This document shows positions 1 through 5,116 of a DNA stretch of 5,126 nt, in pieces; positions within the stretch are counted from its first letter, which is position 1, and each line of letters begins with the position of its first letter. The notes under the pieces were generated by a model. It did not search any database. It had not been told where the DNA came from and worked only from the letters and a program-made list of their open reading frames with translations. A program made the position numbers and the translations under genes. The stretch comes from Planctomycetes bacterium RIFCSPHIGHO2_12_FULL_52_36 (GTDB taxonomy: Bacteria; Planctomycetota; Brocadiia; Brocadiales; Bathyanammoxibiaceae): positions 1-5,126 of the forward strand of contig MHYW01000091.1 in assembly GCA_001828545.1 (NCBI GenBank), written 5' to 3'.

Positions 1-637
1 ATCTTACAGTCATAAAGAGGACGTAGCAGAATATCAAGACCGCCAGGAGTTGTAGTGCCCCGGAGAGCGGTATAAGAAAGGCCAGGGGCGTGCCTGGCTG
101 GGTCTGGACGAGGGTCCTCAACACAGTCCCCACCAGCATGCCCCAGAAGCTCAGGTAGGTAATCTGCCAGGCATGGAGGTCTGTATTCTTTACCCTGGGT
201 AGTATGTAGTAGGCGAAACCCATGACAAAGAGGCCAACCCACCCAAAGAGTTGTGCGTGGCCATGAGACTGAATAAGGATAACGGGGGGGACGTAATAAT
301 CAAACTTTAGGGCAATGTAACTCAGGATTCCTGCACCAAAGGTGCAGCCGGCAGTAAGGACCATTACTAGGGCGGCTTTAACGTAGCGATAGTAGATAAT
401 ATCCTCTACCAATGGAGGTGCAACCATCCCAGGGGTTGGTCCCTTAGCTATGGCCTCTTCCAGTTCCTTCAGCAGGATTTCCAGGTTCACATCGTGGGCC
501 TTACAGAAGAAGGCCAGTGGTTCATTGGGCCCCCTTACGCCACCGGCCAGGACGAGCCTGTGGCGTTTGAAGACCTCAAAGGTCTCCGGGTGCCGTGCTA
601 TAATATCCTTTATGATAGTGTTCTTATCTAACTGCAT
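1..637 (-). CDS. DUF1858 domain / haem-copper-oxidase-I- or NnrS-like membrane protein, 3' part beyond window
   Basis: The reading frame opens at ATG 637-635 and stays open for 212 codons to the left edge, so the C-terminus is missing. Residues 1-65 are soluble and match DUF1858 (LDKNTIIKDIIARHPETFEV at 3-22, then PNEPLAFFCKAHDVNLEILL at 37-56). This is a variant without the CxxC pair of redox-disulfide DUF1858 proteins; only Cys45 lies in the domain. Hydrophobic segments follow at about 86-110, 119-146, 160-178 and 184-208. The second contains SHGHAQLFGWVGLF (124-137) and YYILPR (143-148), resembling the His-bearing helices of haem-copper oxidase subunit I and NnrS-like proteins. His125 and His127 are candidate haem or metal ligands (inference). 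The start lies 5 bp after the rsmE stop with no clear Shine-Dalgarno, so translational coupling is likely. The role is unknown; respiratory or nitric-oxide-related membrane chemistry is a guess. The frame is certain, the family assignment moderate. Confidence 0.72.
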   Translation of the reverse strand, partial: MQLDKNTIIKDIIARHPETFEVFKRHRLVLAGGVRGPNEPLAFFCKAHDVNLEILLKELEEAIAKGPTPGMVAPPLVEDIIYYRYVKAALVMVLTAGCTFGAGILSYIALKFDYYVPPVILIQSHGHAQLFGWVGLFVMGFAYYILPRVKNTDLHAWQITYLSFWGMLVGTVLRTLVQTQPGTPLAFLIPLSGALQLLAVLIFCYVLFMTVR

Positions 638-642
638 AGGTA

Positions 643-1377
643 TCAAAAACCATAGGCAAACTGGAGCATAGATACCAGGGCGATGGAGGCCGTCTCTATC
701 CTTAAAACCCTGGGACCCATACCCACCTCAAGGCATCCTGCCCTCCTTGCGTCTCCTACTTCTCCCTCAGTAAACCCCCCTTCCGGCCCTACGATACACA
801 GAAGGGTCTTTACCTCCGGACGTCCCCTGACAATCTCCTGTAAAGACCTTACGCCAGGGCCTGTAGAGGCCAGGAGGGATAATTCATGACGGCCTGTCTC
901 CTCAAGGAGTGCTGGAAGAGAGGTCATCCCTTCCACCTCCGTAATACAGGTCCGTCCACACTGCTTGGCGGCCTCAATAGCTATCCTCCTCCACTTCTCC
1001 AGCTTCTGGGAGCCTTCTTGCCTCAATTTCACTACGCCCCTATGACACCCTATCGGGACAAGCCTCCTCACCCCTAGCTCACATACCTTTTCCACCAGCA
1101 CCTCTGCCCTCTGTCCCTTGGGTATGGAGAAGGCGAGGGTAATGGCCACCCTTGCTTCCCTATCTACCCGGGCAGAGTCTTCAACCTCCAGCCTGACCCT
1201 ATCTCTACCGGCCTCTAAGATCCTGCCCGTGGCCTCCGTACCCCTGCCGTCAAACAAATAAACCCTTTGACCTAGCTTAAGTCTAAGGACGTGGAGCATG
1301 TGGTGGGCCTCACTGCCCTCCACCCAGACCTCTCCCTCACCAGGGAGGGAGGGACAGTAAAAACGCTCCCAACTCAT
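643..1377 (-). CDS. rsmE: 16S rRNA (uracil1498-N3)-methyltransferase RsmE
   Basis: RsmE is a cytoplasmic SPOUT-class enzyme that uses S-adenosylmethionine to methylate N3 of U1498 in 16S rRNA. From the chosen start the protein has 244 residues, close to the 243 of E. coli RsmE. The N-terminal PUA-like part contains HMLHVLRLKLGQRVYLFDGR (26-45). The SPOUT part shows SIPKGQRAEVLVEKVCELGV (84-103), EKWRRIAIEAAKQCGR (127-142), the knot motif VGPEGGFTEGE (196-206) and the SAM-binding LRIETASIALVSMLQF (225-240). The start is ATG 1377-1375 (MSWERFYCP). The frame runs open further, to 1518, but those 47 residues would be encoded by a repeat element and would overlap rnfB. No good Shine-Dalgarno is visible; the sequence just before the ATG is repeat border. 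It lies 100 bp after rnfB and 5 bp before the next gene. Housekeeping in role; its place behind rnfB probably reflects shared transcription rather than shared function. Confidence 0.95.
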   Translation of the reverse strand: MSWERFYCPSLPGEGEVWVEGSEAHHMLHVLRLKLGQRVYLFDGRGTEATGRILEAGRDRVRLEVEDSARVDREARVAITLAFSIPKGQRAEVLVEKVCELGVRRLVPIGCHRGVVKLRQEGSQKLEKWRRIAIEAAKQCGRTCITEVEGMTSLPALLEETGRHELSLLASTGPGVRSLQEIVRGRPEVKTLLCIVGPEGGFTEGEVGDARRAGCLEVGMGPRVLRIETASIALVSMLQFAYGF

Positions 1378-1387
1378 TTCAGTAGCT

Positions 1388-1474
1388 AGTAGCCGCAGGT
1401 CATGCCTGAGGCAGATTCGCCTCTGGCGAACTTTAGCCTGCGTCAGAGGGCGCAACCTGAAGGTTGCGGCTACT
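1388..1474. repeat. Compound palindromic repeat element between rnfB and rsmE
   Basis: This 87-bp element fills most of the gap. Its ends are a perfect 10-bp inverted repeat, AGTAGCCGCA (1388-1397) and TGCGGCTACT (1465-1474). Inside are three smaller hairpins: TGCC-tga-GGCA (1403-1413), TTCGCC-tct-GGCGAA (1416-1430) and GCAACC-tgaa-GGTTGC (1452-1467). No T-run follows any stem on the minus strand, so it does not look like an intrinsic terminator. The layout resembles a REP- or MITE-like non-coding element. An open frame crosses it, which is why rsmE can appear to have a longer N-terminus. Confidence 0.75.
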
Positions 1475-1477
1475 CCT

Positions 1478-2380
1478 TCAAGCGGCCTGTTCTGCCTTGT
1501 CGGGGGTGGCCCTGCCACCTTCGGGCAGCTTCTTTGCCGCCATGGCCATACCTATCCACTGGTCCACCCAGCCCGTTACCGCAGGGCGGCCATCCCTGTA
1601 CGTCCTAATGATGTTAGTAGGACAGACCTTCACACACTCCCCACAGGAGGTACACTTGTTGTAGTCTATTACTGCAAGGTTATTGGTGACGTGTATGGCG
1701 TCAAAGGGACAGGCCTTCTGGCATTTCATACAGGCAATACAGGGGTTATCGCATTTCTTTTTGGCCGTGCCCCCCTTATCCAGGCTCATGCACCTCACGT
1801 GCACGTATCTGGAGAGGGGGAGGACCTTGTAGAGATTCTTGGGACATATCTCTGCACACTTGCCACAGGCAATGCAGAGGTTTTCTTTAACCTCAGGGAG
1901 ACCGTTGGAGAGCATGGTAATAGCCTTTGTGGGACAGACTACCGCACAGTCCCCAAAGCCCAGGCATCCATACTCACAATTCTTCTGTCCCCCCTGCACC
2001 AAGAAGGCGGCACGGCAGTTGGGTACCCCGCTGTAATGGAACTTATCCTTGACGTTCTTGGCACTGCACATGAGCACCGCCACCCGCCTCTCCCTCTTCT
2101 CCGCCTTAACGCCCATAATGTCCCCCAGTTTCTCGGCTATCTCCTCCCCACCAGGGACACACAGGTTAACAGGGGCCCCTTCCAGGGCTACTGCCTGGGC
2201 ATACTTACCGCACCCGGCGTAACCACAGGCACCGCAATTTATTCCAGGCAAAGAGTTGCCAACCTCTTCTACCTTGGGATTTACAAGGACACGAAACCTC
2301 TCACTCGCCACGGCGAGCCCGAATCCAAAGAAAAGCCCTAAAAACCCCATAGATACAATAGCCGCTAATACCGTCTCCAT
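1478..2380 (-). CDS. rnfB: Rnf complex subunit RnfB, long multi-cluster ferredoxin-like form
   Basis: RnfB is the iron-sulfur subunit that takes electrons from reduced ferredoxin and passes them into the membrane Rnf complex. The 300-residue protein starts with one membrane anchor (about 4-25). An Fe-S domain follows with Cys49, 52, 57 and 74 (NCGACGYAGC, C-x2-C-x4-C-x16-C). Further cysteines are Cys105, Cys122 and the set CEYGCLGFGDCAVVC (135-149). Three classical CxxCxxCxxxC(P) motifs follow: Cys169/172/175/179, Cys214/217/220/224 and Cys243/246/249/253. This is the long type seen in clostridial and Thermotoga-like Rnf systems, able to bind several [4Fe-4S] clusters. The exact number cannot be read from sequence. 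A charged tail (284-300) ends the protein. ATG 2380-2378 is preceded by a good Shine-Dalgarno, GAGGAG at 2392-2387. It follows rnfA after 63 bp that contain a perfect palindrome. RnfB together with the E and A subunits argues against an Nqr system. Confidence 0.97.
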   Translation of the reverse strand: METVLAAIVSMGFLGLFFGFGLAVASERFRVLVNPKVEEVGNSLPGINCGACGYAGCGKYAQAVALEGAPVNLCVPGGEEIAEKLGDIMGVKAEKRERRVAVLMCSAKNVKDKFHYSGVPNCRAAFLVQGGQKNCEYGCLGFGDCAVVCPTKAITMLSNGLPEVKENLCIACGKCAEICPKNLYKVLPLSRYVHVRCMSLDKGGTAKKKCDNPCIACMKCQKACPFDAIHVTNNLAVIDYNKCTSCGECVKVCPTNIIRTYRDGRPAVTGWVDQWIGMAMAAKKLPEGGRATPDKAEQAA

Positions 2381-2404
2381 GAATATCTCCTCTATATGAT
2401 ACAG

Positions 2405-2432
2405 GTAGGGGCGTATTGCAATACGCCCCTAC
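2405..2432. repeat. 28-bp perfect palindrome between rnfA and rnfB
   Basis: The left half GTAGGGGCGTATTG (2405-2418) is the exact reverse complement of the right half (2419-2432). In RNA it could form a stem of about 12 bp with a small loop. On the minus strand it is followed by CCTGTATCATATAG and then the rnfB Shine-Dalgarno, with no T-run, so it is unlikely to be an intrinsic terminator. Its GTAGGGGC/GCCCCTAC ends link it to the other palindromes in this window. It might act as an mRNA stability or processing element between rnfA and rnfB (inference). Confidence 0.85.
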
Positions 2433-2443
2433 ACTCATTCTAT

Positions 2444-3094
2444 TTACCAGCTTACCATACCAGAAAACCCCATAAAGGCCAGGGCCATGAGGGCCGTGCA
2501 GACAAAGGCAATGGGTATCCCCTGAAAAGACCTGGGCACGTTGACCACGGCCAGCCTCTCACGGATACCTGACATGAGCAACATGGCTATGGAGAACCCA
2601 ATCCCTGCCCCAAACCCCTGCACCGAGGCCTCAAGGAGGTTCAGGTGCTGTGTGGCATTAGTAGTACCCAGCAAGGCTACCCCAAGCACTGCACAGTTGG
2701 TGGTTATCAGGGGTAGATATATGCCGAGACCCTCGTAAAGGGCAGGGCTTGTCTTCTTCATCACCGTCTCTACGAACTGCACCAGGGCGGCAATGACCAG
2801 TATATAGCTAATGGTCTTTAAGACGTCCACCATCCCCGTCTCCTTAATACCAGGCAACATCAGTCCAAACAGGTTGGACTCCCCAGGCAGGAGGACGTAG
2901 TTATACAGAAACCACGTTGCCGCAGAGGCCAGGGTCATGACAAAGGTCACGGCCACGCCCATGCCCAGGGCAGATTCCGTCTTCTGAGAAACCCCCAGGA
3001 ACGGACACAGGCCCAAAAACCTGGCCAGTACAAAGTTGTTAACAAAGACTACACTTATTATTATAGTAAGAAGGGTGTTCATTTCGCCAGTCAT
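2444..3094 (-). CDS. rnfA: Rnf complex membrane subunit RnfA
   Basis: RnfA is an integral membrane subunit of the ferredoxin:NAD+ oxidoreductase. Together with RnfE it forms an inverted pair of half-channels that holds a [2Fe-2S] cluster inside the membrane (family knowledge from Rnf/Nqr structures). The 216 residues show six hydrophobic helices, roughly 6-27, 44-68, 92-113, 124-144, 160-178 and 193-213. Diagnostic stretches are VNNFVLARFLGLCPFLGV (18-35, with Cys30) and LGIYLPLITTNCAVLGVAL (123-141, with Cys134); the two cysteines are the expected cluster ligands. The stop of rnfE (TAA, 3097-3095) directly abuts the ATG, so the genes are surely co-transcribed. The start at 3094 is preferred over a Met at residue 5 because GGAGG (3107-3103) lies 8 nt ahead of it. 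The homologue NqrE is excluded by the adjacent rnfB. Confidence 0.96.
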   Translation of the reverse strand: MTGEMNTLLTIIISVVFVNNFVLARFLGLCPFLGVSQKTESALGMGVAVTFVMTLASAATWFLYNYVLLPGESNLFGLMLPGIKETGMVDVLKTISYILVIAALVQFVETVMKKTSPALYEGLGIYLPLITTNCAVLGVALLGTTNATQHLNLLEASVQGFGAGIGFSIAMLLMSGIRERLAVVNVPRSFQGIPIAFVCTALMALAFMGFSGMVSW

Positions 3095-3706
3095 TTATGC
3101 CGCCTCCCCCCTCTGGAGCTTCCGCCAGTTGAAATAGGCCAGGAGCAATCCAAGGACCAGGAAGGCCCCAGGGGCCATAATCATCACCGAGGCGGGCTGA
3201 TAGTTCTCCGCCACCTTTATCCCAAAGATAGTACCTGCCCCAATGACCTCCCTGATAGAGGATAATATCACCAGGGCAATGGTGAAGCCTATACCCATGC
3301 CCAGCCCGTCTATGGCCGAACGCAACATATCACGCTGGCTGGCAAAGACCTCCGCACGGTACATGATGACACAGTTCACTACAATAAGGGGGATAAAGAT
3401 ACCCAGGGACTCATTTATCTCTGGAGGCATGTATGCCTTCATCATCAGCTCTACTATCGTTACAAAGGCCGCAACGATCACAATATAGCAGGGGATGCGG
3501 ACCTCTCTTGGCACCACGTTTCTGATGAGGGAGATGATTACGTTGGAACAGACCATTACAAAGATGACCGCCGCACCCATGGCGAGTCCATTATTAACCG
3601 CCGTGGTTACTGCCAGGGCCGGGCAGTTCCCTAAAACTGCAACAAAGAGGGGATTCTGGGCAAAGAAACCCTTGGTTAACTCCCCTGTTAACGTCAGTTC
3701 CTTCAT
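3095..3706 (-). CDS. rnfE: Rnf complex membrane subunit RnfE
   Basis: RnfE is the partner and paralogue of RnfA in the Rnf membrane core. The 203-residue protein has six predicted helices, about 20-35, 40-62, 72-92, 100-118, 134-152 and 174-192. Signature stretches are NPLFVAVLGNCPALAVTTAV (18-37, Cys28) and LGIFIPLIVVNCVIMYRAE (101-119, Cys112); Cys28 and Cys112 are the expected [2Fe-2S] ligands shared with RnfA. IREVIGAGTIFG (151-162) is also typical. ATG 3706-3704 has a strong Shine-Dalgarno, AGGAGG at 3716-3711, 4 nt away. It is the first gene of the E-A-B group here; in the common order C-D-G-E-A-B, rnfG would precede it, but here the upstream gene is larC, across a 204-bp repeat-filled gap. 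Confidence 0.96.
   Translation of the reverse strand: MKELTLTGELTKGFFAQNPLFVAVLGNCPALAVTTAVNNGLAMGAAVIFVMVCSNVIISLIRNVVPREVRIPCYIVIVAAFVTIVELMMKAYMPPEINESLGIFIPLIVVNCVIMYRAEVFASQRDMLRSAIDGLGMGIGFTIALVILSSIREVIGAGTIFGIKVAENYQPASVMIMAPGAFLVLGLLLAYFNWRKLQRGEAA
3103..3107 (-). promoter_or_regulatory. Shine-Dalgarno of rnfA, decides its start
   Basis: GGAGG on the minus strand lies inside the last codons of rnfE and 8 nt before ATG 3094. For the alternative Met at 3082 the spacing would be about 20 nt, which is too long. Confidence 0.7.
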
Positions 3707-3739
3707 GGTTCCTCCTATACCGTAGACTGCAAGATGTAG

Positions 3740-3761
3740 GGACAGACCTTCAGGTCTGTCC
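3740..3761. repeat. Palindrome in the rnfE leader
   Basis: GGACAGACCT (3740-3749) and AGGTCTGTCC (3752-3761) are perfect 10-bp arms around TC. Outer GATG/CATC bases (3733-3736, 3763-3766) extend the symmetry imperfectly. The left flank reads GTAGGGAC, like the other palindromes here. It lies 34 bp upstream of the rnfE start codon, just outside the ribosome-binding site, and no T-run follows on the minus strand. Confidence 0.8.
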
Positions 3762-3785
3762 GCATCTCCCTACTCCCTCCAGAGA

Positions 3786-3807
3786 GGGCAGGCGTAAAGC
3801 CTGTCCC
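3786..3807. repeat. Imperfect palindrome in the larC-rnfE gap
   Basis: GGGCAGGC (3786-3793) can pair with GCCTGTCCC (3799-3807) with one bulged T at 3804, around a GTAAA loop. The outer end (AGGGACAGGC on the minus strand) is like that of the element at 3740-3761. It was probably an originally perfect palindrome that has decayed. Confidence 0.6.
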
Positions 3808-3841
3808 TATGACTCCCTACTCCCTATTTATTGAAAATTGG

Positions 3842-3856
3842 TCCGCCTGAGGCGGA
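3842..3856. repeat. Small GC-rich hairpin TCCGCC-tga-GGCGGA
   Basis: Perfect 6-bp arms around a 3-nt loop, bordered on the high-coordinate side by very AT-rich DNA (3857-3900). On the minus strand it follows the AT-rich tract and is followed by CCAATTTTC, so it is a poor intrinsic terminator for larC. On the plus strand it is followed by TTAAAATTTT, but no plus-strand gene ends here. Its CCTGAGG core also occurs in the hairpin at 1403-1413. Confidence 0.6.
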
Positions 3857-3861
3857 TTAAA

Positions 3862-3890
3862 ATTTTAAATTTACAATTTACAATTTACAA
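3862..3890 (-). promoter_or_regulatory. Possible sigma-70-type promoter for rnfEAB
   Basis: On the minus strand TTGTAA (3890-3885) is separated by 17 nt from TAAAAT (3867-3862). These match 4 of 6 and 5 of 6 consensus positions. Transcription would start near 3855 and give a leader of about 150 nt before rnfE that contains three of the hairpins. The tract is a low-complexity AT-rich repeat, so a chance match is quite possible. It is nonetheless the best candidate in the only large gap upstream of the rnf genes. Confidence 0.3.
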
Positions 3891-3891
3891 T
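3868..3891. repeat. Tandem 7-bp repeat (AATTTAC, about 3.4 copies)
   Basis: AATTTAC occurs at 3868-3874, 3875-3881 and 3882-3888, followed by AAT. It is next to the 12-bp AT palindrome TTAAAATTTTAA (3857-3868), which shares one base with it. Spacers and unit length do not fit a CRISPR array. Such iterated AT heptamers may be slippage products, or could serve as an AT-rich promoter or protein-binding tract. Confidence 0.85.
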
Positions 3892-3910
3892 AAATTTTTT
3901 CCCCTACTCC

Positions 3911-5116
3911 CTACCCCCTGTTTGGGCGACCCACCGGGTCGCCCCTACTCCCTGCCTCCATCGCCGCCTGATAGACAAGCCTGAGGGGGATACCCTTCTC
4001 TTCGGCTATCCTACGACAGTCCTCATATTCGGGGGCAACACGCCTTACCTGACCATCTAACCAACCCACCTTTACCTTTACCTTACCGTAGGGCGTACTT
4101 ACCTCGGCGGGCATACGCTGGAGTTTCTTTCTGGCCACCTTGTAGGCCCTTATCCCAAAGGTGGTAGTCTCCTGGAAGAATACCATCTCTACGCTGGGCC
4201 TGACGGCCTCTGTTACCAGGGTGCTTAAAAGGATGCCCGGCCTGTTCTTCTTCATCTGTATGGGCGTGGTATAGACCTCCAGGGCGCCTGCCTTAAAGAG
4301 CTTTTCCGTTACGTAACCGCACATCTGTCCGCTCATGTCGTCCAGGTTGGTCTCTATCATCCAGACCTCTTCTTCCTCGGCCTTCTCGGCAAGCTCTCCA
4401 ATAAAGACCCTGAGAAGGTTAGGGTGGCCTGGATTCTCTCTGGAGCCGGCACCATAGCCCACCTTCTCAAGACGCATATCCGGGCAGACCTCGGCCTCCT
4501 CTGTCAGGGTGGTCAAGATGGCGGCCCCCGTGGGGGTGGTTAACTCCTGGGCAATGCGGGTGGCGATTATCTTCCTGCCCTTCAATAATTCAAGGGTAGC
4601 AGGGGCAGGCAGTGGGAGCTTGCCGTGCTCACCCTCTACAAAACCTGAACCAGTGGGTAGAGGCGATGAATAGGCCTTCTCTATCCCAAGGGCCTCCAGG
4701 GCTATCACTGAGCCTGCTATGTCCAGTATGGTATCCAGGGCCCCCAGTTCGTGGAACTCTACCCCGTCCAGAGAGGTGTGGTGAACCCTTGCCTCCGCCT
4801 CCCCAAGTCTTGTCAGCACCCTCAAACACCTCTCCTTCGTGTCGCACCCTAAGGTAGAAGAATGCAACATGTCCAGGAGGTCTTTAAAGGTGTAGGCCCT
4901 GTTGTTACCGTTTGTCTGGGGCAGGGAGAGAGGGTCAAACTTGGTGCCGGCAAGTCCCCCCCTATGTACCGTTTTAAAGGAGAGTTCGTGAGGCGGGAGT
5001 GGTATCTTCTTAAACTCCTCTACGAGGGAATGATGGTCAAGGCCCGCACCCACCAGCGAGCCTACTATCATATCTCCGCTAGCACCGGAGAAGCAATCAA
5101 AGTACGCTATCTTCAA
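3911..5116 (-). CDS. larC: Nickel-pincer cofactor (NPN) biosynthesis nickel insertase LarC
   Basis: LarC inserts nickel, in a CTP-dependent step, into the pyridinium dithio-mononucleotide made by LarB and LarE, giving the NPN cofactor of lactate racemase LarA and related enzymes (family knowledge). The 401 residues cover the whole family. They include MKIAYFDCFSGASGDM (1-16), the acidic/His motif FHELGALDTILD (121-132), ELTTPTGAAIL (191-201), ETNLDDMSGQ (255-264), MKKNRPG (288-294), QETTTFGIR (315-323) and PEYEDCRRIAEEKG (362-375). The N- and C-terminal domains are in one frame, unlike the L. plantarum gene, which needs a programmed frameshift. The start is TTG (5116-5114): an in-frame TAA lies two codons upstream (5122-5120) and no ATG precedes the conserved N-terminus. 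No Shine-Dalgarno is visible in the 10 bases available upstream. The last 13 residues (389-401) and the stop are encoded by repeat DNA. larB, larE and larA are not in the window. Confidence 0.95.
   Translation of the reverse strand: MKIAYFDCFSGASGDMIVGSLVGAGLDHHSLVEEFKKIPLPPHELSFKTVHRGGLAGTKFDPLSLPQTNGNNRAYTFKDLLDMLHSSTLGCDTKERCLRVLTRLGEAEARVHHTSLDGVEFHELGALDTILDIAGSVIALEALGIEKAYSSPLPTGSGFVEGEHGKLPLPAPATLELLKGRKIIATRIAQELTTPTGAAILTTLTEEAEVCPDMRLEKVGYGAGSRENPGHPNLLRVFIGELAEKAEEEEVWMIETNLDDMSGQMCGYVTEKLFKAGALEVYTTPIQMKKNRPGILLSTLVTEAVRPSVEMVFFQETTTFGIRAYKVARKKLQRMPAEVSTPYGKVKVKVGWLDGQVRRVAPEYEDCRRIAEEKGIPLRLVYQAAMEAGSRGDPVGRPNRG
3924..3944. repeat. Palindrome inside the 3' end of larC
   Basis: GGGCGACCC (3924-3932) and GGGTCGCCC (3936-3944) are perfect 9-bp arms around ACC. 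The high-coordinate flank reads GCCCCTAC, matching the outer end of the palindrome at 2405-2432. It is translated in the larC frame as roughly RGDPVGRP (391-398) and could form a hairpin overlapping the end of the larC message. No U-run follows directly; AAAAAATTTATT lies about 20 nt further on. Confidence 0.8.

Larger units (their letters stand above)
3768..3953. repeat. Four dispersed copies of the direct repeat CCCTACTCCCT
   Basis: Identical 11-bp copies lie at 3768-3778, 3815-3825, 3902-3912 and 3943-3953, all in the same orientation (AGGGAGTAGGG on the minus strand). They sit between or beside the palindromes at 3740-3761, 3786-3807, 3842-3856 and 3924-3944, as if they were borders of inserted units. 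The third copy supplies the larC stop codon and the fourth encodes larC residues near 389-391. Confidence 0.8.

Noticed and set aside
450..671. Plus-strand ORF of 73 codons
   Set aside because: It is antisense to the DUF1858 domain and the end of rsmE and resembles no known protein.
1378..1518. Longer RsmE start (47 extra residues, MAGPPP...)
   Set aside because: The extension overlaps rnfB by 41 bp and is mostly translated repeat sequence; the family N-terminus fits the ATG at 1377.
1691..2341. 216-codon open frame on the plus strand opposite rnfB
   Set aside because: It is wholly antisense to the unmistakable Cys-motif-rich rnfB, has no recognisable domain and no ribosome-binding site of note; it is a codon-bias shadow.
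2405..2432. Intrinsic terminator after rnfA
   Set aside because: The stem is strong but there is no T-run after it on the minus strand, and rnfB follows closely with a good ribosome-binding site.
2444..3706. Nqr (Na+-NADH:quinone reductase) D/E subunits instead of Rnf
   Set aside because: NqrD and NqrE are homologous to RnfE and RnfA, but the adjacent multi-cluster RnfB is specific to Rnf.
3868..3891. CRISPR-like repeat array
   Set aside because: The unit is 7 bp with no spacers and low complexity; this is a short tandem repeat.
4629..4847. Minus-strand ORF of 72 codons within larC
   Set aside because: It is an out-of-frame shadow of larC, which is well supported across this interval.
3911..5116. 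Programmed frameshift in larC as in Lactiplantibacillus plantarum
   Set aside because: Both LarC domains lie in one uninterrupted frame, so no frameshift is needed.
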